NCBI GenBank assembly: GCA_016860685.1
Contig: BOJX01000026.1
Span: 1 to 35,695 of the forward strand
DNA: 35,695 bases
Reading direction: 5' to 3'
From: Planctomycetota bacterium
GTDB taxonomy: Bacteria; Planctomycetota; Phycisphaerae; UBA1845
A program made the position numbers and the translations under genes. Under the pieces are notes generated by a model. That model was not told the DNA's origin. It worked only from the letters and a program-made list of their open reading frames with translations, and did not search any database. The number at the start of each line of letters is the position of its first letter. Position 1 is the stretch's first letter. Positions 1-8,800 of the stretch are shown here, piece by piece.

Positions 1-318
1 TTTCTGCGGATGCCGGCGCTGGCGATGCGGGCGGGGCTTTCGCGCGAGGCGGCGCTGCGCTCGGTGACGCTTTCGGGTGCGGAGATGCTCGACCTCGGCG
101 ACCGGATCGGGTCGCTGTCGCCGGGGAAGGACGCGGACTTCGTCCTCCTCAGCGGCGACCCTTTCAGCGTTTACACCGACGTTCTGGAGACCTGGGTCGA
201 GGGACGGAAGGTCTTCGATCGCTCCGATCCGGAGGACCACCTGCACGCCGTCGGCGGATACGGCGCGGGGCGGGATCAGGCGCCGTACCTTTGCTGCGTG
301 GAGGAGGCCGGGAAGTGA
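1..318 (+). CDS. Amidohydrolase, C-terminal fragment (cut by window edge)
   Basis: This is the last 105 codons of a gene that begins before the window, so its frame is open from base 1. The visible part is the C-terminal end typical of the imidazolonepropionase-like/dihydroorotase amidohydrolase superfamily. It has a helix with A-x-R-S-V-T-x-x-G-A-x-x-L-x-L-G-D-R-I-G-S-L, then the P-G-K-D-A-D-F-V-L-L-S-G-D-P-F motif and a terminal W-V-E-G-R-K-V-F strand of the small beta-sandwich domain. The metal-binding barrel lies outside the window, so substrate and activity cannot be read. The stop overlaps the GTG start of the next gene (GTGA), and that gene ends in a similar motif, so the two look like tandem paralogues in one operon. 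In planctomycetes such pairs are usually exported, but the N-terminus is not visible here. Confidence 0.85.
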   Translation, partial: FLRMPALAMRAGLSREAALRSVTLSGAEMLDLGDRIGSLSPGKDADFVLLSGDPFSVYTDVLETWVEGRKVFDRSDPEDHLHAVGGYGAGRDQAPYLCCVEEAGK

Positions 319-1565
319 GCGATGCAGGAAGGAAAGCGGCGGCGCGAGGGCGGAGGATCGTCGCGTGGGCGGGGGTTGTCGCCCTGACCGTCGCGACGGC
401 GGAGGCGCAAGTCGCGGTGCGCGGCAAGGTCGTACACACGATGGCCGGTCCGCCGATCTCCGACGGCGTCATCGTCATCACCGGCGGGAAGATCGCGACG
501 GTGGGTCCGGCGGCGAGCGTGCGCATCCCCGAGGGATATCGCGTGCTCGAGGCCGCCGTCGTGACGCCGGGACTGATCGACGCGCATGCGACCGCGGGCC
601 TGACCGGGATCCTCAACATCCCGCACGATCAGGATCAGCTCGAGCGCTCCGAACCGATGCAGCCGCAGCTTCGGGCGCTGGACGCCTACAACACGTTCGA
701 CGAGTTGGTCGCTTACGTGCGCAGTTTCGGCGTGACCACGCTGCACACCGGGCACGCGCCGGGCGAACTGATTCCGGGGCAGACGATGATCGTCAAGACG
801 GCCGGGCGGACCGTCGAAGACGCGGTCGTCGTGCCGACGGCGTGCGTGGCGGTGTGCCTGTCCACCGCGGCGCAGAAAGAGGAGCGGGGGCAGTCTCCCG
901 GGACGCGCGGGAAGATGATGTCGATGCTGCGGGCGGAGCTGGTGCGGGCGCAGGAGTATCTCGCGCGGCGTGAGAAGGTGAGCGATCTCGACAAACGCCC
1001 GACGCGCGATCTGAAGCTGGAAGTGCTGGCGGAGGTGCTGGCGGGCAGGCTGCCGCTGCTGGTGACGGCGCACCGCGCGCAGGATATCGCGGGGGCGCTG
1101 CGCCTCGCGAAGGAGTTCAAGCTGCGGATCATCCTGGACGGCGCGGCGGAGGCGTATGTCCTGCTGGACGAGATCAAGGCCGCGGGCGTGCCGGTCATCG
1201 TGCATCCGCTGATGCAGCGCGCCGTGGGCGAGGCGGAGAACCTCAGCTTCGAGACCCCCGCGAAGCTGCGCGACGCGGGCATTCCCTTTGCGTTCCAGAG
1301 CGGCTACGAAAGTTACGTGCCGAAGACGCGGGTGGTGCTGCTGGAGGCGGCGATCGCCGCGGGAAACGGACTGTCGTTCGAGGAGACGCTGCGAGGCCTG
1401 ACGATCGATGCGGCGCGGATGCTCGGCGTCGCGGACCGCGTCGGCTCGCTGCAACCGGGCAAAGACGGAGACCTCGCCCTTTTCGACGCCGATCCCTTCG
1501 AGTACACGTCGCACTGCATCGGCGTGATCATCGAAGGCGAGATCGTCAGCGACCTGAAGCGATGA
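315..1565 (+). CDS. Exported amidohydrolase-like protein with degenerate metal site
   Basis: The 416-residue protein is translated from GTG at 315. This start is preferred over TTG at 291 because GGAGG lies about 10 bases upstream, it gives a GTGA overlap with the previous stop, and it yields a clean signal peptide (basic residues, V-A-W-A-G-V-V-A-L-T-V-A-T, cleavage near AEA-Q at residues 30-32). The N-terminal beta-sandwich strands, the V-V-T-P-G-L-I-D-A-H entry to the barrel (residues 82-91) and the C-terminal S-L-Q-P-G-K-D-G-D-L motif place it in the amidohydrolase superfamily. The usual H-x-H metal pair reads H91-A-T93. Later histidines in V-T-A-H-R and V-I-V-H-P-L remain, but the usual C-terminal Asp region reads G-Y-E-S. 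It may bind metal differently or be non-catalytic. The substrate is unknown. Confidence 0.88.
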   Translation: MSDAGRKAAARGRRIVAWAGVVALTVATAEAQVAVRGKVVHTMAGPPISDGVIVITGGKIATVGPAASVRIPEGYRVLEAAVVTPGLIDAHATAGLTGILNIPHDQDQLERSEPMQPQLRALDAYNTFDELVAYVRSFGVTTLHTGHAPGELIPGQTMIVKTAGRTVEDAVVVPTACVAVCLSTAAQKEERGQSPGTRGKMMSMLRAELVRAQEYLARREKVSDLDKRPTRDLKLEVLAEVLAGRLPLLVTAHRAQDIAGALRLAKEFKLRIILDGAAEAYVLLDEIKAAGVPVIVHPLMQRAVGEAENLSFETPAKLRDAGIPFAFQSGYESYVPKTRVVLLEAAIAAGNGLSFEETLRGLTIDAARMLGVADRVGSLQPGKDGDLALFDADPFEYTSHCIGVIIEGEIVSDLKR

Positions 1566-1631
1566 CGCCGGACGGGCGAGCGGCGCGTCGCGGAGCCTGG
1601 CGGCCCGGCGTCGGAAAGGAATCAGGCGAGG

Positions 1632-2060
1632 ATGAAAACGCGCGAGACGCTCAAGGTCGGCGACGCCGGGTCGTTCAGCAAGACGATCACGGAGCACGAC
1701 GTGTTCGCGTTCGCGGACGCCTCAGGCGACTTCAACCCGTTGCATATTGACGAGGAATACGCCCGCCGCAGCGCCTTCGGACGACGCATCGCGCACGGCA
1801 TCCTCACGGCGGGCATCATTTCGACCGTGCTCGGCAGCGAAATCCCCGGGCTGGGGACGATCTTCGTCCAACTGGAGATCCGCTTCCTGAAGCCCGTCTT
1901 CATCGGCGACACGGTGACGGCGCGGGCCGTCGTGATGGAGATCATCAACCCGAAGCGCGTGCGTCTGCTCGTCTCCTGCACGAACCAGTCGGGCGAGGAC
2001 GTGGCGATCGGCAACGCCGTCGTTGTTCCACCGAAGACGACCGTCGTTCAGACGGATTGA
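1632..2060 (+). CDS. MaoC-family (R)-specific enoyl-CoA hydratase (PhaJ-like)
   Basis: A 142-residue single hot-dog protein. It carries the hydratase-2 motif F-A-D-A-S-G-D-F-N-P-L-H-I-D (residues 27-40), with the catalytic pair expected at Asp33 and His38, followed by A-x-x-x-x-F and the R-I-A-H-G-I-L helix. The length matches PhaJ-type enzymes, which hydrate trans-2-enoyl-CoA to (R)-3-hydroxyacyl-CoA and feed beta-oxidation intermediates into polyhydroxyalkanoate or other acyl pathways. There is no signal peptide, so it is cytoplasmic. The start is ATG with a GCGAGG sequence just upstream. It follows the amidohydrolase by 66 bases on the same strand and precedes a candidate terminator. No PHA synthase is visible, so the acyl substrate is open. 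A FabZ-like or mesaconyl-CoA hydratase role cannot be excluded. Confidence 0.88.
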   Translation: MKTRETLKVGDAGSFSKTITEHDVFAFADASGDFNPLHIDEEYARRSAFGRRIAHGILTAGIISTVLGSEIPGLGTIFVQLEIRFLKPVFIGDTVTARAVVMEIINPKRVRLLVSCTNQSGEDVAIGNAVVVPPKTTVVQTD

Positions 2061-2124
2061 AAAAGCGCCGCGGCGCACGCCCCGGGCGTTGAGCCGGAAC
2101 GGGCGCCGCGTCATACCTTGCTCG

Positions 2125-2165
2125 GCCGGGGGAGCTTGTTGCTCCGGTCGGTCCGGCTGATTTTT
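2125..2165 (+). terminator. Candidate Rho-independent terminator after the hydratase gene
   Basis: An inner stem GGAGC-TTGTT-GCTCC (2131-2145) is flanked by an outer GCCGG (2125-2129) and CCGGC (2153-2157) with an asymmetric internal loop. It is followed within three bases by five T residues (2161-2165). It lies between convergent genes, and its T tract overlaps the stop codon of the tricorn-like gene on the other strand. Confidence 0.45.
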
Positions 2166-5100
2166 ACTTGTCTTCCTCGCGGATGCCCATCCCGCTGCGG
2201 TCCGGGTAGGCCGGGCGCGCGGGTTTGACATAAGGATTGCGCTGAAGCTCCTCCAGCATATGCGCGATCGCCGCGTCGAGCTGCGGATCGCCGCCGTCCA
2301 CCATCTTCGCCGGGTCGTCGATCACCTCGAGGTCCGGATCGACGCCGTGACCTTCGATGCCCCAGGTTCCGTCGCGCTCGTAAAAGGCGAAGGTCGGCGC
2401 GGTGATATTCCCGCCGTCGATCAGTTGCGGATTGCCCGAGATGCCGACAAGCCCGCCCCACGTTCTCATGCCGATCAGCTTGCCCAGCCCCGACTGCCTG
2501 AACAGCGCCGGGAACATGTCGCCGCCCGAACCCGCCAGTCCGTTGATGAGCATGCACTTCGGACCCTGGTGCGAGTCCGGAGGCCACGTCCAGTCATTCC
2601 CGTCGCGTCGCGCCCAGTAATTCGTCACCGGCCGGTTGAGCAGCTCGATGAACCGCGTCGGGATCTGCCCGCCGCCGTTCCAGCGCTCGTCGATGATCAG
2701 CGCGGCCTTGTCGCGCTGTCCGTAGAACTGGCGGAAGAGATCGTTCTGCCCGTCGATCCCGGTGTTGGGCACGTAGATGTACCCGACGCGACCGTCGGTC
2801 TTGTCCGCGACGTATTTCCGGTTGTGTTCGATCCACGCCCGGTAGCGCAGATTCGTGTCACTGGAAAGGAGCGTTACGACGACTTCACGCGCGGAGTCGT
2901 CGAGGCTCGCCTTCTCAGAAACCGTGAGCGTCACGGTCTTGCCCGCCAGCCCCTGAAACGCCGCCCACGGATCCTTTGCGACATCGAGCGGCGCGCCGTT
3001 AACCGCGAGGAGGAAGTCGCCTTCCTTAACGTTGACGCCGGGCTCGCTGAGCGGACCACGGGCGTCCAGATCCCACGGCGCGCCTTCCAGAATGCGGGCG
3101 ATCCGGTATACCGCGCCCGCCTGCGGATCCGTGACGCGCTCGAAGTCGCACCCAAGCATACCCACGGACACGCTCGGCCCCTGCTCGACGTCGCCGCCGC
3201 CGCGGGCGTACGCATGACCGACGTTCAACTCGGAGATCATCTCGCCGATAACGTAAGTCACATCCTCGCGCGACGTGCAATCCTCCAGCATCTTCAGGTA
3301 ACGCTCGCGGACTTCGTTCCAGTCCACGCCGTGCATATGCGGGTCGTAGAAGAAGTCGCGCTGCACGCGCCACGCCTCCGTGAAGATCTGCCGCCACTCC
3401 TCACGCGGTTCGACGGTCATCCGCAGCCCGTCGAGCGGGACGGCTTTCTCCAGCTTCTGATCCGCCGCTGGTTCGACGACGTACATCTGGCGACCGCCGG
3501 GCTTGACGACGAGGAGCTTCTTTCCGTCGGCGGACAGGCCGAACCCGGCGACGCCGTCCGCGATCGTCTTCTCCTTCCGATCATCCTTTTTCTCCGCAAT
3601 CGCGTCGAGGATCTTCAGCGAGATTCCGCCGCCCGGACCGTCGTCCGCGCCGCGGGCACGCGCCCGGCCGTAAACGAGGTGACCTTTCTCTGACACCCTC
3701 AAGCCGAAGAACTGTCCGCGGTCGACGGGCAGCAGGATCGCCCGACGCTCGAAACCGTCGAGGTCGATCGTGACGGGCTTCTTCTCCTCGTCCTTTTTCG
3801 CATCCTTGTCGTCCTTCTTCTCGCCTTTGCCGTCGTCGGACGGCTTGTCGCCCGACTCCTGCGCGTCGCCGTCCGCCGCGTCGCCGGATTCCTCGCCGGG
3901 CTTGTCCGCGTCGGCGGGTTTGTCTCCGTCGTCGCCGCCGTCATCCTTCTTTTCCTCGCCGTCCTTTTTTTCCTCGCCTTCCTTCTTCTCGTCGTTACCC
4001 TTTTCGCCTTCCTTCTTCGGCTCCTCCTCGTCGCTTTTCGCCAGATACGGCGACTTCACGTCCTTGCGGAGCGGGACGAGGATGAGGCGGTCCGTGTCCG
4101 CGTAGATGAACGTCGTGCCGACGTCCTCGTACATCGGACGGGTGAATTCGCGGTTGCTCGCGAAGTAGAGGTAGTCGCCCTTGCGATCGAAGGTCGGCGC
4201 GGAGTCGTTGAACATCCCGCGGGTGACCTGGTGCGTCTCGCCCGTCGCCACGTGGTGCAGGAAGATCGCGCCGTTCGTGTTCGTCTCCGTCCCGCGCGCC
4301 CAGGTGATCCAGCCGCTGTCGTGCGACCAGTTCATGCCCGGCGCGCCCGTCCACGGATCCACGTCGAGCACTTTCGTCTCGCCCGTCTCGACGTTGTGCA
4401 GGCGTGAGACGCCGGCCTTGTCGTTCGTCACGATCCACTTCGAGTCCGGCGACCAGCGCGGGTTGTAGTAGAACGTCCGGCTGTCGCGCGTCAGTTGCCG
4501 CGTCTCCCCCTTGCCGTCCGCACGCGTGACATAAAGCTCATACTCCCCGGTCGCGTCGGAGAAATACGCGATCCAGCGCCCGTCCGGGCTCCAGCTCGGA
4601 TCCCGCTCCGCCGCGCCGCTTGTTCGCGTCAGACTGCGCGTCGACCCCTCCTGCGCCGGGACGGTGAAAAGATCGCCGCGGGCCTCGATCACCACCCGCT
4701 TGCCCGTCGCGGACAGATCCGACCCACCCAGATTGTCCAGCGGATCCACCGCTTTTGCTCGGATCTTCGGACGATCCCCCGGAATGACGACCTCGACGGT
4801 CCGGGTCTTCTCCGTCGCCAGATCGAGCAGCATCAGGTTCGACCCGTGCTGGAAGACGATCTCGCCCTTGCCGTCCGGCCCCGGTCCCATCGCGGGCCAG
4901 CGGCAGTCGAAGGTGTCGAGATTCGTGACCTGCCGGCGCTGACCGTCGGACACGCGGTAGGCCCAGAGGTTAAGCTTGTGATTCTCGCCCGCGTCGCACA
5001 GGTAGTACACGGTGTCGCCGTGCCACATCGGCAACGTGTCCGTGCCCTCCCAGTTCGTGATCTGCCGTGACGACCGGTCTTTCAGATTGAACAACCAGAG

Positions 5101-5703
5101 GTCGGTCGCCATCCCACCCCGGTAGCGCTTCCACGTCCGCATGTCGATCGAGTGCGGCGTGTACGCCAGCCACGTCCCGTCAGCGCTGATCGCGCCGTTC
5201 GCCCCGTAAGGCACGGGGATCTGCGCCGGCAGCCCGCCCGCCGGATCGACCGTGAAAAGCTGGGTCTGTCGGGTGAGTCCTCCCAGTCCGCTCGCGAAGT
5301 AAAGAAGGCGCCCCTCCGCCGTCCAATCCGTGAGCAGTTCCGCCGACGGGTGATGCGTGACGCGCGCCGCCACGCCGCCCGTCACCGGAAGGACGTACAA
5401 GTCGGGATTCCCCTCATAATTGCCGAGAAAGGCGATCTGCCGTCCGTCCGGGCTGAACCGCGGAAAGGCCTCCTGCCCCGGCGGGCTTGCCAGCGGCGCC
5501 GCAACACCCCCTTCACGCGGCACCAGCCAGATATCGTTGGCGTAAACGAACGCAACATGCGTCGCGCTCACGTCCGGGTACCGCAACATCCCCCCGTGAG
5601 GGCGCGTACCCTCCTGCGTCACTGACGACTGCGCCATCGCACAGCCGCACGGCAGAAACGGAAGCAGCCCGGAAAAGATCAACGCCGACCGACGAGTACG
5701 CAT
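2164..5703 (-). CDS. Exported tricorn-like S41 protease with PDZ and KE-rich insert
   Basis: The protein has 1179 residues. The ATG at 5703 has AAGGAG at good spacing and opens a signal peptide (M-R-T-R-R-S-A-L-I-F-S-G-L-L then A-M-A-Q). The N-terminal half holds TolB/tricorn propeller repeats such as F-S-P-D-G-R-Q-I-A-F and W-S-P-D-G-R-W-I-A-Y. A highly charged Lys/Glu/Asp-rich stretch interrupts them at about residues 550-645. Next come a helical tricorn core domain containing N-V-G-H-A-Y (His830), a PDZ domain (G-D-F-L-L-A-V-N-G), and the S41 domain with A-G-S-G-G-D (Ser1059), R-T-W-G-G-L-V-G-I and I-E-G-H-G-V-D-P-D. By homology to archaeal tricorn, His830, Ser1059 and that Glu would be catalytic. 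The tricorn Ser preceding the His is Gly here. It probably degrades oligopeptides in the periplasm. Confidence 0.92.
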   Translation of the reverse strand: MRTRRSALIFSGLLPFLPCGCAMAQSSVTQEGTRPHGGMLRYPDVSATHVAFVYANDIWLVPREGGVAAPLASPPGQEAFPRFSPDGRQIAFLGNYEGNPDLYVLPVTGGVAARVTHHPSAELLTDWTAEGRLLYFASGLGGLTRQTQLFTVDPAGGLPAQIPVPYGANGAISADGTWLAYTPHSIDMRTWKRYRGGMATDLWLFNLKDRSSRQITNWEGTDTLPMWHGDTVYYLCDAGENHKLNLWAYRVSDGQRRQVTNLDTFDCRWPAMGPGPDGKGEIVFQHGSNLMLLDLATEKTRTVEVVIPGDRPKIRAKAVDPLDNLGGSDLSATGKRVVIEARGDLFTVPAQEGSTRSLTRTSGAAERDPSWSPDGRWIAYFSDATGEYELYVTRADGKGETRQLTRDSRTFYYNPRWSPDSKWIVTNDKAGVSRLHNVETGETKVLDVDPWTGAPGMNWSHDSGWITWARGTETNTNGAIFLHHVATGETHQVTRGMFNDSAPTFDRKGDYLYFASNREFTRPMYEDVGTTFIYADTDRLILVPLRKDVKSPYLAKSDEEEPKKEGEKGNDEKKEGEEKKDGEEKKDDGGDDGDKPADADKPGEESGDAADGDAQESGDKPSDDGKGEKKDDKDAKKDEEKKPVTIDLDGFERRAILLPVDRGQFFGLRVSEKGHLVYGRARARGADDGPGGGISLKILDAIAEKKDDRKEKTIADGVAGFGLSADGKKLLVVKPGGRQMYVVEPAADQKLEKAVPLDGLRMTVEPREEWRQIFTEAWRVQRDFFYDPHMHGVDWNEVRERYLKMLEDCTSREDVTYVIGEMISELNVGHAYARGGGDVEQGPSVSVGMLGCDFERVTDPQAGAVYRIARILEGAPWDLDARGPLSEPGVNVKEGDFLLAVNGAPLDVAKDPWAAFQGLAGKTVTLTVSEKASLDDSAREVVVTLLSSDTNLRYRAWIEHNRKYVADKTDGRVGYIYVPNTGIDGQNDLFRQFYGQRDKAALIIDERWNGGGQIPTRFIELLNRPVTNYWARRDGNDWTWPPDSHQGPKCMLINGLAGSGGDMFPALFRQSGLGKLIGMRTWGGLVGISGNPQLIDGGNITAPTFAFYERDGTWGIEGHGVDPDLEVIDDPAKMVDGGDPQLDAAIAHMLEELQRNPYVKPARPAYPDRSGMGIREEDK

Positions 5704-5730
5704 ACCGAGTCTCCTTAAAAACTGGAAGCC

Positions 5731-5742
5731 CGGTATATACCG
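5731..5742 (-). promoter_or_regulatory. Palindrome with TATATA core upstream of the tricorn-like gene
   Basis: CGGTATATACCG is a perfect 12-base palindrome, AT-rich against a GC-rich background, and 27 bases upstream of the tricorn-like ATG. Its TATATA core (5734-5739) would serve as a -10 box with a start near 5727, leaving a short leader that contains the ribosome site. No good -35 is visible. It could instead be an operator, or both. Confidence 0.35.
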
Positions 5743-5806
5743 CCCTCCCGCGGCGTCTTCATCCCCCACGCATGCGTCCCGACAGGTTCTTGCGCTTCGG
5801 GAGGGA

Positions 5807-8800
5807 TCAAAGCTCCGGTCCGCGATCGTCGGTTCCCGTCCCGTCGGCATCCTCGGGTTCCGCGATCTCATCTTCCGCTCCGGTCCCGCCGCGCTCCCAC
5901 GGACGGTAATCCGGGTACTCCGGGTCGGTTTGCACTTCGAGCCGCTCGGTCAGTGTCTTCCCGTCAACTTTCAGCGCGATGACATAACTGCCCGACGGAA
6001 CCAGCGACGCCCCTCCACGAAAACGCCCCTGACCCGGTGCACCTCCGCCCGAAGGCGCTTCCGGCGGCGTCCGACGCAGATCCCACGTCACCCGGTGCAG
6101 ACCGGCCTCTCGCTTCGGCTCCAGCGCGCGGACCAACTCCCCCGAGAGGTCTTGAATCTCAAGACTGACGCGCTGCGCGGGTTCGCGCAGCAGGTAGAAG
6201 ATCTCCGCCTGATCGTTCGGATTCTCTCCGACAAAGCGACGGGCGCCGGAGTCCCCGCGGCTCGGCTCGGGACGCCAGTAAATCCGGTTGTTCGGCTTGA
6301 ACAAATGTGCGTCCGCCGTGATCGTCTTGCGCGTCATCTGCCGGATCGGCGTCACGTCGAGAATCCAGAGGCTTCGCCCGTGCGTCGCCGCGACGACTTC
6401 GCCGGCTGTCGGATGAATTGCGAACTCATGCACCGCCACGGTCGGCAGGTTCGTGTTGAGCCTCGTCCAGCTTCCGCCGCGATCGACGCTGACGTACGCG
6501 CCGAACTCCGTCCCGAGATAAAGGATGTCCTCGTTGACCACGTCCTCACGGATGACGCGCGTCGAACCTGCCGATGTCGGCAGGTTCGCCCGGATCGACG
6601 TCCACGTCTTGCCTTCATCCTCCGACATAAAGACATAAGGCTCGTCATCGTCGGACCGGTGTCCGTCGAATGTGACGTACACGCGCCCGGCTTTGAACCG
6701 CGAAGTCTCGAGGCTGCTGACCCACCGCGGTCCGGGCAGCAACGTGTTCAGGTTGGTCCCGCCTGAAGACGAAGACGAAGTCGTCGGTCCCGTCGTCGCC
6801 CCGCCCGCACTCCCCGCGCCTCCCGCCGCCGCAATTCCTTCCGGGGAGACTGCCGGCGCGACGGTCGCGTTCGGAGCGGCGGGCGACTGCGCCGCAGGGG
6901 CCTGCGCCGCGGCATCCGCGCCGGTTGACGCTGGCGTCGCCTTGCGCGCCGCTTCGAAGTCCATCTCGAACACGCCGCCCTCCGCCACGAACCGCCCGCT
7001 CATGCGCTCGCCCTTGACGTTCGCTTCGAAGTCGAACGACGCTCCCTCGCGCTGCGCCGCGAAGGTCAGCCGTCCGCCGGACGGATCGAACTTGACATCC
7101 AGCATCTCGCTCTCGCCCATCTGCGACGCAACAACCCCTGACAACACGCCCGCTGCGTCGACCTTGAACGTCAGCGTGAACGCCCCGGCACCCGGCGGCA
7201 TCTGGTCGCTGATCAACTGTCCCGACCACGTGCCGACGAGGGCGGCAGCGCCGGCGGCCGTGTCCTTGCCGGCTTGCGGTGGGGCAGCCGGCGTTTCCTG
7301 GGAAGACGGTCCGTGCGAGGCGGGAGGCGCACCCGGCGGTGGATCACCTGAACCTTCGCGCGGCGGAGGTCCGCCGCGCCCCGGAGCGCCGCCCTCGGTG
7401 CGGGCGCGCTCACCGGCTTGCCGTATTTCCTCCTGCGAGATCGCCCCGTCGCGGTCCGCATCAAGGCGCTCGAACATCCCCTGCATCCGCTCCGGAACCT
7501 CGTCCTTCGTGATTTTCCCGTCGCCGTCGGCGTCCATCCGCTGGAGCATTGCGGCGAACCCGCCCCGACCTGGCGCACGTCCGCCCTCGCCCGGGGCGGC
7601 CCCCTCCGCGTGCGACGGACCTGAAGGCGGCTGGGCGGGCGGCGCCGGCGGCGAGTCGGGCTCGCGCTGCCGCGCGGCGGGCGGGTTCTCTGCAATCTGC
7701 GCGGCGGCCTTGAGGATTGCCGATGCCGCGGACGACGCCGACTCGGCAACGTTGCGCGCCGTCGCCTCAAGGACGGAGCGATCCGCCGCCCCCGCTGGCG
7801 TCTGCTCCTTCGGAAAATCCGTCAGAGGCGTCCACTGGTGCCCGCCGTTGGTCGTCACCCACAGCGCCCCGTCGTCCGTCCCGACATACAACACGTCGGG
7901 GTCGAATTTCGACTCGGCTAGCGCCGTCGCGCTGCCCTGATCCGTGCGGGTGATCTCCGGCGAAATGCGCTTCATCGCGTCACCCTTCTTCAGCGACCGG
8001 AAGACGTAATTCCCCGCCGCATAAAGGATCTCCGTGTTGTGATGCGAGAGGATCATCGGCGTCTTCCAGTTCCACCGATATCGCACCCCGCGGTCCGCCG
8101 GCGGCCGGATGAACCCGCGCTCGCCGGTGCGCAAATTGATCCGCCCCATCCCCCCGTTCTGGCTCTCGAAGTACACCTGATCGGCGTCCGTCGGATCCAC
8201 GAGGCACACGAATCCGTCGCCACCCCCGATGTTGATCCAGTCCTGGTTGATCGGACCGCGACCGGAGCGCGACCGGCTCGGCCCGCCCCAACTCCCGTTG
8301 TCCTGCAATCCGCCGTAAACCATGTAATCCCGGTTCGGGCTGGCCGCGACGTGGTAGAACTGACCGATCGCCGTGTTGTTCAGGTGGTCCCAGTGATCCT
8401 GCCGGTCGTAGGTCACGTAGACGCCGCCGTCGTTTCCGAGAATCTGATGCCGTCCGTCGCGCGGGTCGATCCACAAAGCGTGATGATCCGGATGCGCGCC
8501 GTTCCCGCCGTCCGCCGTGAACGTCGATCCGCCGTCCTTCGACCGGTACAGCGAAATTCCCAGCACGTACACGTAATTGCTGTCGCTCGGGTCAACGCGG
8601 ATTTCGCTGAAATACATCGGGCGCGGGTTGACGCTGTTGATGCGCGTCCACGACTCCCCGCCGTCCGTCGAGCGGTACACCCCGCCGAACTCGTGTCCCT
8701 CCGGACCCTGCTGGTCGTGGACGTTCTCACGCTGACCGCCCAGACCCGAACTGAACGGCGCCGTCGCCGACACGCTCTGCGGACCGCGCGGCGCGCCCTC

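Noticed and set aside
276-1697. 473-codon open frame on the minus strand
   Set aside because: It lies opposite the amidohydrolase, which has a signal peptide and family motifs. The reverse frame is Arg/His-rich with no domain.
5704-5871. Longer start for the tricorn-like protease
   Set aside because: The extra 56 residues are Arg-rich, contain the palindromic promoter-like site and would bury the signal peptide. ATG 5703 has an AAGGAG ribosome site.
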